Assembly: GCA_008360975.2 (NCBI GenBank)
Contig: CM039189.1
Span: forward strand, 14,264,056 to 14,328,055
From: Lichenostomus cassidix
Taxonomy: Eukaryota > Chordata > Aves > Passeriformes > Meliphagidae
DNA length: 64,000 bases
Direction: 5' to 3'
In this document: positions 11,801 through 23,800 of the stretch, piece by piece
Position numbering within the stretch: the first letter of the stretch is position 1
Layout: each line of letters opens with the position of its first letter
Made by a program: the position numbers and the translations under genes
The notes under the pieces: generated by a model
Database searches by the model: none
What the model saw: only the letters and a program-made list of their open reading frames with translations
Told to the model about the DNA's origin: nothing

Positions 11801-14800
11801 CATCTGAGAGTATTTATTGATTTTATTTATTGTTTGGAGTGAAAATGTTACCTGAAATTAAATTCTATAGTAAGAAACCTCTCTAATGTACAGTATTCCT
11901 GCTTTTCTTAATATATAATATTTTGATAAGTGTGAGAGTGTGGAACACAGTCTAAATTTTATACCTTCTCTAGTAAAGTTATGACAGGATGGTTGGGGGT
12001 ACTATCTTTAGTATTTTTACCCTAGTGTTAGTTAAAAAGCCTAAATTCTGATGTTCTCTACAACTGTTAAAGTTGCTGATAACTTCAGCTGTTAATTTAA
12101 CTTAGACTACTGAAAAATATAGCTGTCTGTATATGGTATAGTGTACAAAGTCTGATAGTTCCCTCTCTCCAGTTCTTTCTTCAAAATTACAGTGGGAGAG
12201 ACAACTTCTGTTCTGTGAATGAGTTCCTTGTATCAGTAAATAATGACGTTCCTTTCCAAAAAAGGAATCCAATTAAATAAAAGTAAATGTTTATAGAATT
12301 CTTATGGATACAAAGTCAATAATAGCAGGCTTTGTTCTTCTTACTTCCACATGATTTTATGTATCTGTTGCTTTCCTTCTGAGCATCACCCTCAAGTCTT
12401 GCTTTTTAACATCAAACAGAGTTGCACTTACAGGCATACTGTCCCTTAAGTTGCAGAATTTTTTTAATTCAGGCAAATAACATAAACTATTAGCATAAAG
12501 ATAGATACACTGTTAGGGTTTCATGCACTGTCATAAAATGTTAGTTCTCTGAACACTTAGTGTCCTTTCTGACTAAGCTGTGTCAACCTGTTGACATTCC
12601 ATTTGACACACTAACTTCAGTTTCAATACCTAGGTTGCAACCAAATTTCAAAGTATTGTTTGATTAATGTGCAAATGCCTATTTAGAAGTTTGAGTAGAT
12701 GGGGAAGAGGAAAAGCACATTATTTTCTAGTATGTAAATAAGCTTTTTCCTTGCTACCAACTGCTCCTGTGATAGTGTAAAAACGTTGTATGAGGAGAGG
12801 AAGTTGTTGGATTAAAATAAGTAGGTATGATATCCAGTTCTGAAATACGTGTTCAGCATGGAGTTGTCATAGTACCATTTCTACATTGTGGCCTCACTGA
12901 AATCTTGCCTTGACCTGTGATCATGATAAAAATGGTTTGGCTTGGTGTTTGCATGGTTGTTTATTTCGGTGTGGTTTTTGTTTGTTTTTATGTTGGGGCT
13001 TTTTGGTGTTTTATTTTGAGGGGTTTGGAGTGTTTTTTGGTGGGGAAAAGGGGGTTATTTTTGTTTTTTGTTTTTTAGTTGGTTTGGTTTGTTTTGGGGT
13101 TTTTTTTGCACATTTTTTTTTCTTTTGAAGGCCCTTCTCATGGCATTGGATTGTCTTTCAAACTGCTGGCCTAAACTTTCTTAACTAGCAACCTGTTTTG
13201 TTAACCTCCTGCCTGAACCATATGATTAACATATATTTTCCTTTGCAGGAAATGCACTCATTAAATGTGGAGAAACACAAAAGCGAATTGGGACTGCAGA
13301 CAGAGAACTGATTCAAACTTCTGCCATAAACTTTCTCACTCCCCTAAGAAACTTTATTGAAGGCGACTACAAAACTATTACTGTAAGTTTAATTGTACAT
13401 TCTTCAGTATTTAACACCAATTGTAACTGTCAGTCTTCAAAATGTAAATGGTGCATTATTACTTTCCTCAAGGTAATATAGAAAAATTCAAGTTAAATTT
13501 GTGCCTTTGGTGTATTTGCTGTTCTTCTGCTGAGGTAAAAACAAAATAATAATGAAAACATTTTTTAACTATTGTTCTATTAAAAGTATGCATACTGAGT
13601 ATAAGCTGTATAAGAATAATTAGGATCTAACTTTGCCTCTCTCTTTAACTGGAGAATGTCTTTTTATATGATACTTCATTGAAAACATTTCCAAGTATGT
13701 CTTTTACTTGTGAGTATGTGTATACTTGTGAGTATGTGTACCTATTTTCACAAAGTAACCTAACTCACTTTCAGAAAGAACGTAAACTGTTACAAAATAA
13801 AAGACTGGATTTGGATGCTGCAAAAACCAGACTGAAGAAGGCAAAAGTTGCAGAAGCTCGAGCTGCAGTAAGTAGAGGATTTTGTTTTGTCCATAACTTT
13901 CAGATTTACTGATACATATTTATCAGTTTGACTGCTTGGTTATGTTTCCAGTCCTAGCCTCTTACCTTGGTTGTTTTTCTAGATACTTTTGTAAGAAATG
14001 CCTTAGTGGAGCACAAGGAAATGGAAGTGAGTTACTGAGCAAGGTGTTAGTCTTCTACTTTTAAATATTCCATCAAACTGAACTTACTTATTCTCTTCTT
14101 GCTCTATACTAGATGAGGCTATACTGCCAAAAATTACTTGCTACAACCTGCCAGTGTGGGTATAAATACAAATATTTGAATCTCTGCAAATGTTGAAGCA
14201 TATGTATAATGGCTTTCAACTGATGAACCTATGTAAACTTCTCTATGTCAACAATATTTGTGGTTTCTCTTTAAGTATTGCTTACTATTTCACACTACCA
14301 AACAGAGGTGAGACTCTTTAATTCATAATATACAATATATAATATGCATATATATATTGTACTTAAGTTTTAGTTCCATCACCAGTGCAATCATCCAGAG
14401 CTTGGTGCCAATTGCTGCTGCTACTACTTGATCCTAAGTATTCATACAGCAAATATGCAGTTTTATGCACAAATAATTTAGTGCTGGAAGAGCATGAAAT
14501 TCTAAACCTCTTCACTATTTTGCCTATACTTTAATTTTAATTACATTTTGACAATAATGTGCATGTTTAAGAAGTATCAGATTGTAGAATTCCAGCAGAA
14601 ATAACAAAATTGCAGCTCTATTTTATCCTCTGCAATACAGAAGTGAGAACTAACCAGGATGTAGGTGTGATGCAAATGGGTCATATTCTGGAAGGAATAT
14701 GATATAAAGGAAGAAGCCTAACAGGGCTGGACTGATAGGTTAGTGAAGTATATTGAGTTATGATGCAAATTTTTATGTTTTACTATTTTCTTTGATAGGA

Positions 14801-17800
14801 TGAAGTGATAAATTATATCTACATGTGCTTACATATTTTTATAACTGAGTAAAATAATATTTGAAAATTACTTGTCCCATGCTTACTACACAACTGAAAC
14901 AGCTTAGATCAGTGTTTAAAATCAAAATCAACACTATTTTATTTATCTATATTCACTTCACAGTCTTGGTTAGCTTAAATTTGTAGTGCTTTGTGCTGAT
15001 AATACCTGCTATATTCACAGTGTTGTAACTTGCTTTTGTCTTTTATCTATACATTTAAGCAACTAAACATCTCTCAGCCTGAAGAGAATAACATTATGGT
15101 AAATGTCTCTTACATGCTCAACTTGCTGCATGTAAAATGGCTAAAGGTTTGTTGGCCTCCTGTGTTCATTCATTTTCCTGCCAAATGTTTCCTCTTGCTA
15201 TCCAGATCATTTTGGTCTTGTTTCAGATGTTTTCCATTCTAAAATAGATTGGTATAATGCACTAAATGCACTTATGTCAGTACAGCATTGGATGTTGTTT
15301 TTATCAGACTATTTCTGATAATTTGAAATATACAGTATTATATTCCTAATTTCTGTGATTTTATGAATCACAGTAAACTTAGGATACAAAGGAGTTGATT
15401 TTTCACTTCTGACATTTTTCCCAGCTGTTAGAGGGAAGGAATTATTTAGTTTTCCTATCTTTTTAATATGAGTACAAGTGAATTATGTGAAACAGCCAGG
15501 AATACATAGAACTTACTCCCTTCAAGAAATATGTTACAAATAAATGCAACTGAATAATGTCACAGAAGTTAATGCCTTAACTTAGAGTACAACATATCCT
15601 AAATTTGTTGCAGGAACTCGCTAGTGCAGCTGGTTTTAGCACTGTAGTGGTGAAAGTGGAAGAGAATGGGATTAATTAGTTATGTACAGCACAGACTGTG
15701 CTATCCAGCCTGTTCTGGTTGAAGTTTGGATCTGCACAGCATATTGGATCTCACCTCAATTTAGTGTTCAGATTCCTCAGCTGTGATCAGATAAAAAAAG
15801 GAGCGAATAAACTTGTTTGTTACAGTTTGCTCCTGCAACCTTTATACACATTTGTTCCTACTCCTGATTGTGTCATCATCTTACAGTGGCAGGGGATGAG
15901 AACCACATTGCAAGAGAAAATTGGAAGAGCAAGCTGAAGTAATTAACTTTTAGACTAAATCCCTTGCGGTTCTATGATTTTGCTGTGCTGCTTGCTACTA
16001 CTTTAATACTCAATTTGAGATACCTCTGTAGCATTTTTAATTACATTTACATTTCAGCAAAAGTGCATGTGAAATAGAAAACTGTTAATGAAATTAGCAA
16101 GAGAAAGCATTCATCTGTTTCAGTGTAAAAATGAGAATAGCTTTCCATAGTTTTCCATTATTATAACACATTAAGGTAACTTAAGTTTCTCCTAAGGTAA
16201 TTTAGTTTGTCTGATTCATGTCATTTTTTAAGTAGTTATGTGTTGCGGTGTAATAGCTTGTTTTAAATAGATTCTTATAATATATGAGTTCTACAAGTCA
16301 CACTCTCTTCAGTATCTAACTTGTTTCATGGATGTAGTGTTATCCATATTCATTGTAGATTCATTGTATATGAAGGGCTTTGGACAACTGACTTGTAGCA
16401 CTCCACAAATCCCTGTCAAGTTCTGAGGACAGGAAAGTAGTTAAAAGCCAAAGTATGATTACATACTGTAATAGAGTACCGCCAATGTCTAAGTATGGAT
16501 ATTTTTATTTTTTCCTCCCCCACTCTTAATGCTGCCTAGATATGGGCTGAGGAAGTGACAAAAGTAAGTAAACAATTTTAAAATTGCAGAATTCTGAAAC
16601 CATAACTTGTGCTAGTTGCTGTAATAAAGGATATTACATGTTGTTGATTTCAGTCTGATACTGGCAGCCCGATGCATTACATCAGAGTGCACTGCACCCC
16701 TCCAGGGCCTTCCAAGTTTCAGTGACAAAATAATGCCTGGGGCTTGTTTTATAGTAAGCTGTTTCTGGCTGTCACTTAGTACCATATAATTCTCATGTGA
16801 CAAGATACAATAGAAAGACACCTACAGGACTTCTCTTAAAATGTACTGGTATGGTACCCTGTTAAGAATGTGCTTATGTGAAAATTTTCAGAAATACTTG
16901 GGTCTAGTAATCTAAGCTGTCCTGAAAACACTGATCTTCAAGTTTTACCCAGGACATGGAACATGCCACCTTTCTCCCCAGTGTCACTGGATCTTCAGCA
17001 GCTCACATTAGGGGGTAGGCACATCTGAAAACTACACCTGCCCTGAAGGCTAGTTCATAAACTTAGTATTAGCCTTGGGATGGGGGTTGCAGCCTTCTCT
17101 GTCATGCCACCCCTTGCCATGGGACAAACTCAGAGGAGCTAATGGAATGTTAGGCAATAGCTGCTCTGGTGCCATTCCTAGGCTCACTGGCTCTGGCAAA
17201 CCAGTATTGGCAACAGGCTGTGAGGGGATGTGCTAATAGTGAAGGAGAGATTTCTTAGTGGATTTCTGTAAAGGAGGGGTAATTAAAATTAAGTCAGTAA
17301 GAAGGGGAGTGCAGGGGCTTTGGAGCATGGTTTTTAAAGAGGATCTAGCTAGGCAGCTGTGGAGGGTGTAGGGAGTAGCTGGGATATGCAGCTTCAAATG
17401 ACATCTTGGGAGTTGTGGGAGAAATTAAGGCTTTTGCTCTTCTGACTTTCTGGGAGTTATGGTACAAACAGGTGAGGATGAGTGTGAGTTCAGAGGAAAG
17501 GAGGCATTTAGAGTAAAATGAGGGTTAACTGTAAAAAGAGCGTTATATCAACTTTGATCCCAAAGTTTGAGAATTACTTTATTAAGTAAAATAACATTTG
17601 GAAGCAGCATACCTGTCTGTTGTTATACTTGGTACTATTTTGGGGAAAAATGGCAGGGAAGGAGTACTGCTCTAATGAAAACTAATCTTGAAGCTATTTG
17701 CTTTTCAGAGACAAGGACAAGCAATTTTAAGGATAGTGAAATTTAACAGATTGTGTCTTGGAAAGAAGAAGAAATAATACAAAGTACTTAACTACAGCTT

Positions 17801-20800
17801 AAAGAAGACTAAAACCTCTAGCTTTTGTAATAAATTATGTAATTCAAGGTTCCCTTTTTTATTTAGTATATAAATTGCAGAGACTATTGAGAAGAAACTA
17901 CAACATTATGTACTGTAACGGAGCAGTAATCCATCCACATTTTTAAAGGAAATCTGTCCTTCTGTGTTTGAGAGTTGGAGGAGGGTATTCATAAATGTTG
18001 TCAGTTTAAACACAGGAAGCTTCCCAGCAAAGATTTCAGACCATCCAGTCATCTCTGGATCAGTTACAGGTTTTGGTTTTTTTGGGGTTTTTTTGAGTTA
18101 GAATAAAAGATGTGCATGGTGGCAATGACAAACTTCTTCAGTTTGGCTTCCTCTAACTCCATTATTTCAGAAGGAATATTAAATACTAGGCACAGCAATA
18201 TATCCACTATCAGTGTTTTACTAAAAGTGAGTCTATTAAAACAATCTTACGAAGGTGATTTTATTTCATATGCTTTTATGTGTGTTGTCCCTTCACTGCA
18301 GGACTTCACAGTGTTTCTGAGAGGTCCTGTATTCCTGTGTGAAATCTGGGGAGATTGTTTACATATGAATACTTGGATTTAAAACCTGGGCTCAAATTCT
18401 GAAGTTGCAGAGCAAGTACCATTTTGAGGGATCTTCATGAGACTTATCTAGTGAGACCTTTTAACAGTCCTAAAAACACAGTACAAGTGCAGCTGGAAAG
18501 TTTAGTCTTAGGTTTTTGAGCTCCTCACTCTGTTCAGAGACAAAGGTGATCAGGCCATACACTTGTTAGATTGGAAGTCAGCTGGTTTTCACCTTTACCC
18601 CAAGGTGTAGAATAGATACACTGTCCTGCTACTGTTCACCCAGCAGTACTGAAAATAGGGGTGGGCAAAACTGATTAAACACATCATTACATAATTCAGT
18701 TCATGTAAATCTCTACAAAACCAGTACATCAGGCTTTTGTAAATACATTTCAAGGCACTCTGTAATGGCTAAATTAGTATGGGTTACCATGTAATTGGCT
18801 TTGCCTTTTCTTAAAAGTAGTTGATTTGCTAGAATGTTGTTGAAACAAATATAATTATTCCGATGTATATGTCCCCTTCTTGTAAGTTCCTGTTCTTATG
18901 TATTTACTTACTTGACAGGGAGACAGAAACACATTAGCAACTGCTGACTTCACAGCAAGAGATAACTGTTTGTCTCCAGATAAATGATTTACTTATTGTT
19001 TTGATGGGGTTTTTAAAAGAAAATTAAGATGTTGCTTTTCTTTCCCTCTTGGCTATCAGATTAGATTTTTTCATCTGTTTGTTCTTACATTTCTCTCAAA
19101 GACTGACAGATGGATTTCACTGACACTAATTCAGATTTAATCAGAAAATTCCAAGCAAAGATTCTTTCCTCAACAAACTCTGAAAACCTAATTAGTTTGG
19201 AACTTGATACAAGCACTGCTATCTCAGTTTTAAGTAAGAGCTACACAGTTCTCTCTAGCTGCTTCCTCACTGTTTAATTACTGTGTAAACCTTTCCATCT
19301 GCAGTGACTTCAGATGGAAAAACATTTCTTAGGTAACTATCATTCTTCAGTGCTCTTTTTTGAGATTCCGTGTGACTTTTCATACTGATTACCATTAGCT
19401 GAGTGCAAGAGCAGAATGTTTGCAAGCACAAATGATTGCAAATGCTTTTTAAACCAGTGTTTTACTGATACCACCTCATTAATTTTCCTGAAAATGGTTT
19501 TCCTCCTTTGTTGAGAATAGTAACTGCTGCATCTTGGACTTAATGTAGATTTTTGCTCTTGAGTTTGTTTTTAGAAACAAGGCACTAAATGAATATAAGC
19601 ACTGAGGCAAGGTAATCCAGATTCCAGGCTGAGGACATTCTGTCTTGGAACAATGAATCTTAGATATTAGAGCACATATTCTGTATATGTGTGTTTAGTG
19701 TCCTTTTTTCTCCAACCCCCCCCCCCCCAAAAGAAAGTACTCTAAAGTAATTTTAGCTGTGCTAGATTGAAATAATTTAAAACTACTATAACACTGATGA
19801 CTTACTTAAAAATTTTGAGAACTATATGTAACAGGGAAAAAATTTGAATTATTGAAATATGAAAGTTGTATTACATAATTTTAATAGAAATTTTACTCTA
19901 ATTGTAACACCAAGTGTTAGAACATTTGTTATAGTTTAGATTTATTTATTTTCAAAGACTCCTTGATCACAACCTCCAGAAACAGTTGTAGTAGTTTAGT
20001 GGCCAGTATAAGACATTAAATTATGAGACATCCTGGTAAAATGTAGCATCAAAGATTTATGTACAGCTGATTGCTGTGTGTCGCTGTTGAGCCACTAGCA
20101 GAGAAAAGGACCCGGGTTCTCAGTGTGACAAGAGAAAGAGGACTTTTTTATTTTGATTTCAGCTTATATAGACTTTTCAGAGGTCACCCAGATTGGTCAG
20201 TCAGAAACTTTCCCCCAGGCCTGATTGGCCAGGCCTCAACTGTCCAAATCTCAAGACACTGTTTTTAATAACATCCAAACTTTATCTTTGTTTATAAAAC
20301 ACAGAAGAAGTTCTCATGAAAAAGACCTGTGCTAGCCACAGCTGTGCAGTTACCTGGCAAAAATAACGTGAGATTTACCCTGAATTGTTTCCTCAGAGAC
20401 CTGCTAAGTTGATGTGTAGGGAAAAATACATTATTCTTGGCTGCCACTGGTATGCTGACAGAATCCCTGGTGCAGACATGGTTATGCCAGTGAACACTTG
20501 CTTTGTTATTGGGAGAGGTGGGGTAATACTGCTGGCAAAGAAATGCCTTTCTTTTGCATGTGTAGTAGGTGTGTGATAATAAAGCTGCTTGTTGGGTACA
20601 CAGGGCCTCAACATTTCTGAACCCAGAATGCAATTACTGTTTTTGCCCAGTAAAGATCTGCAAAGGAAAGGCACATTTCAAACACCTAAGCTTGTGATTA
20701 ATGCATTTGTATGAGCATCAAATGGGACTGTTGCAGTGGGCAGGTGTAGCAGAGAGCACTGTATCAGTAGCTGACATGCATTCTTATTTTTAGTCTGAAC

Positions 20801-23800
20801 AGGAAGTGCGAATTACTCAGAGTGAATTTGACCGTCAAGCAGAGATTACCAGACTGCTGCTGGAAGGAATCAGCAGCACACATGTGAGTACCCAAAAGGT
20901 GTTGAGGGGGAAAGTCAATATCAGGGCACTTCCTAAAAATAGCTACAGTAGACTACTTGGGAACAACTCTGTTCTATGAGGTTTCACTTCAGTGCATGAA
21001 AGCATCAAACCACAAGGATATTTTTGTATTCTAATTTAGCATCCATTGAATTTACTTTCATATTAACCATCAGAATGCAGGAGCTTTCATTTTCATTCTT
21101 TATACCCAGCTTCCCATTCATCAGATCAATTGAGTGTTGAAACCACAAAACTGTTTGCTCAAATATGTTAATTTTTGTGACATTTTATCCTGTTTACCTG
21201 ATAAATCCAGGCACTATGCCTGTCTGGTGTTTATCCCCAAGTGCCAGTATTGGCATTAGGACCTGACTAGGGGCCTGCTCTTTCTAATGCACCATGGAAC
21301 CCTTGTAGACTGAACACTTCTTTGCTGTGTTACAGGCACATCATCTCCGCTGTCTGAATGATTTTGTTGAAGCTCAGATGACCTATTATGCACAATGTTA
21401 CCAATATATGTTGGATCTCCAGAAACAACTTGGAAGGTAGTAATAGTGTATAAACTTCAGGAAAAAGCTCAGTTTTTAATATGTGCTTATGAATGGTAGG
21501 AAAACTCACACTGATACAACAGTAGTGAACACACAAGCATGCTGGACTAAAAGGAAATATATCTGTTCTCAGGTACTTAATATGTAATTACCCAGTGCAA
21601 CTACTTCCCTAAGCCTACACACAGCACTAATGCCTTTTGAGGGTTGAAGGTGAGCCCGTGGTAACTTCATTTAATGTGACAAAAAGGAATTTCTAGAGAT
21701 TTATTTGTAATTACTCGGTTGTCTTATGCTTCATGCTACTAAATCTCTGTGCAATGTGGGAGAAGTTTTTATATTTCCTATAAATTCTTGTTGCCTCTTA
21801 ATTCACTACAGGTCATTATCTGATTTTCAATGAAACCCTGTCCTCCACGCTTAACTGAGTTGCCAGCATAGATACTGTATAGGTAGAAATCTACATCACA
21901 GCACATATCATCCAGAGCACACACAGTGGAATAAACAAGTTTGTCTTGTTTCACTGTTTCATGGGTTTAGCATTTTTAAAATAAGAGAAGAAACTGACTT
22001 TAGTTTGTGCTCTTAATCCTTTTTGTGTGATTGGTGGGAATATAGAGAGATACAATTCATCAAGTTTCCCTGTTCTAATTCTTTACAAACCAGCCTTTCT
22101 TAGAGTTATACAGATCATGTTATTTGAGTGTATGCATTGAAGGATTGTCTGTACTTAGAAGTTTACTGTAGTGTTTGTTCTAGGTAACTGTCTCCGAGGT
22201 ATCTCTGTTTATGTTTTCCATGACAAGGAAGTAAAAACAAAAGTGTTCTTGAGTCTTATCCTTTTCCTGTCTTGCAACTTCCTGTGGCATTTGATTTCCT
22301 TAGTTTGTTTGAATGTGTAAAGACTTCTTTTAGTCTTGAAAAAGGCTTTAAACTACTAAACTGTAGTTTAAAGTGTTTAAAACTTAGATCTAAAAAAAAG
22401 CTACATCTTTTAAGTTACATCCCAATCTAATGCATTCCAAATATTCAACTATAAAATGTGTGTTAGCACATAAATACAAGTTGTAGAATTGAAAGCCTGA
22501 AAACAAACATTTACGGTACTAAGGAAAAGCAACTCTTAAATTAGAAATTAAGTGACATATATTTACACAGCAATTTTGAGAGGATATTTTTAAAATGTGT
22601 ACTCTTATCCTAGTGCAGTTACCAAACAGGAAGTCTTAAGCATTGTAGCCTTATTCTAAGAAATATGCTCCTCTCTAAATTCTGCTTTAGGATGTATAGC
22701 TTGTCCCAGAACAGCTGTCTTTGTTTAAAATCTGTGTAAACTGGTACCAGGTATAAAAAAAGTGTATTTGAAGAAAATAGTGCCTTTAGGAAAATAGGAG
22801 GTGTCTTTATGTGGTTGTGATCTGATTAGTATTTTTAATAAAATTATTATGACTGTTAGAAGGGCAAAAGCATGGAAGCTTTGTAAAATTCTAAATGCCT
22901 TGAACAGTGAAATGAAGTTTCTCTGCCTATGTGGGTTAAAATAGTTATGGTATTAAATCTTGGGTGTGTCTTTCCTTCCCTGTGCAAGAAAGCCCCACTG
23001 AACTATAACAGAGCCCTGGGACCGTGTCTCAAGCTGTGCTCCTTGTTTTGGAACAGTGCCTTCATTTATAGGGATGTGGTGTGTAGCACTTGCATTAAAT
23101 AAACAGATTGGTAGGGTTTGTGTTCGGTGCTCCCTATGTTATGCAGGCAGATACAGACCAAATAAACAACTTAAGCAGCTCAGCTAGAGTTTGGTTGTGT
23201 CTGCCAGTGCTGTGTTGGTTAACACATAGTGCTGAGTTACACGTGTTCTTTTCACACATAAAAGATTGGTGTGCAATATTCTCATATGAAAGCCAAGAAC
23301 TGTGAAGGACTTAGTTTTGTTTTGAGGTTGTTGATGGAGCTGAGGTGTTCAGCCTCTAAGTGAGATTAGTTTGTTACTTGAAACAGAAACCTGGTTCGCA
23401 GAGGAGATGGATATTTTTACCTGGGTCAGAATCTAGGGCATAAATGCTGTCCTGGTTCACATTGAGACTATTCAAGTTCAAAGCTGAGCACTGATCTTCC
23501 TGATCAGTGTGCAGAGACACTGTGCAGAGTGTACAGAGACAGCTGTAAGGAAGGTGGGGGAAAACTTGTACTCAGCTCTCTTTATATAAATAGACATGTT
23601 TTTATGGATGTTTCTCTTCAAGGCAGCACCAGCTGCTTATCTCTGTACTGCCTTACCCTCCTGTGGGGCTGCATTGATTCTTTAAATCAAATCTCCCTTT
23701 TTTCTTATTTTCAGTTCCTCAGAATGAACTAAACAAATCTATTTCAAATGCTCTGGTACTCTGGCTGCTTTTTTTCTTCCTGATAACTGGTTTTGCTCTG

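Larger units (their letters stand above)
11494..13248 (+). other. SH3GLB1 intron 3, with poly(A) and G/T-rich tracts
   Basis: Begins with GTAAGAAGT followed by an A23 run (11503-11525). Its 3' part contains a strand-asymmetric G/T tract (about 12935-13130). No additional exon is supported. Confidence 0.85.
13868..20793 (+). other. SH3GLB1 intron 5 host region (contains optional exons and an LTR)
   Basis: Longest intron of the gene, 6.9 kb. It carries the two optional in-frame exons (15060-15098, 16540-16563), a C13 run (19716-19728) and a minus-oriented LTR (about 20072-20300). The remainder is AT-rich with nothing recognised. Confidence 0.85.

Noticed and set aside
20575..20620. AATAAA followed by a GT-rich segment on the + strand, like a second LTR end
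   Set aside because: No TATA/CCAAT order on that strand and no matching terminal TG..CA; may simply be part of the minus-strand LTR's U3 or flanking DNA.
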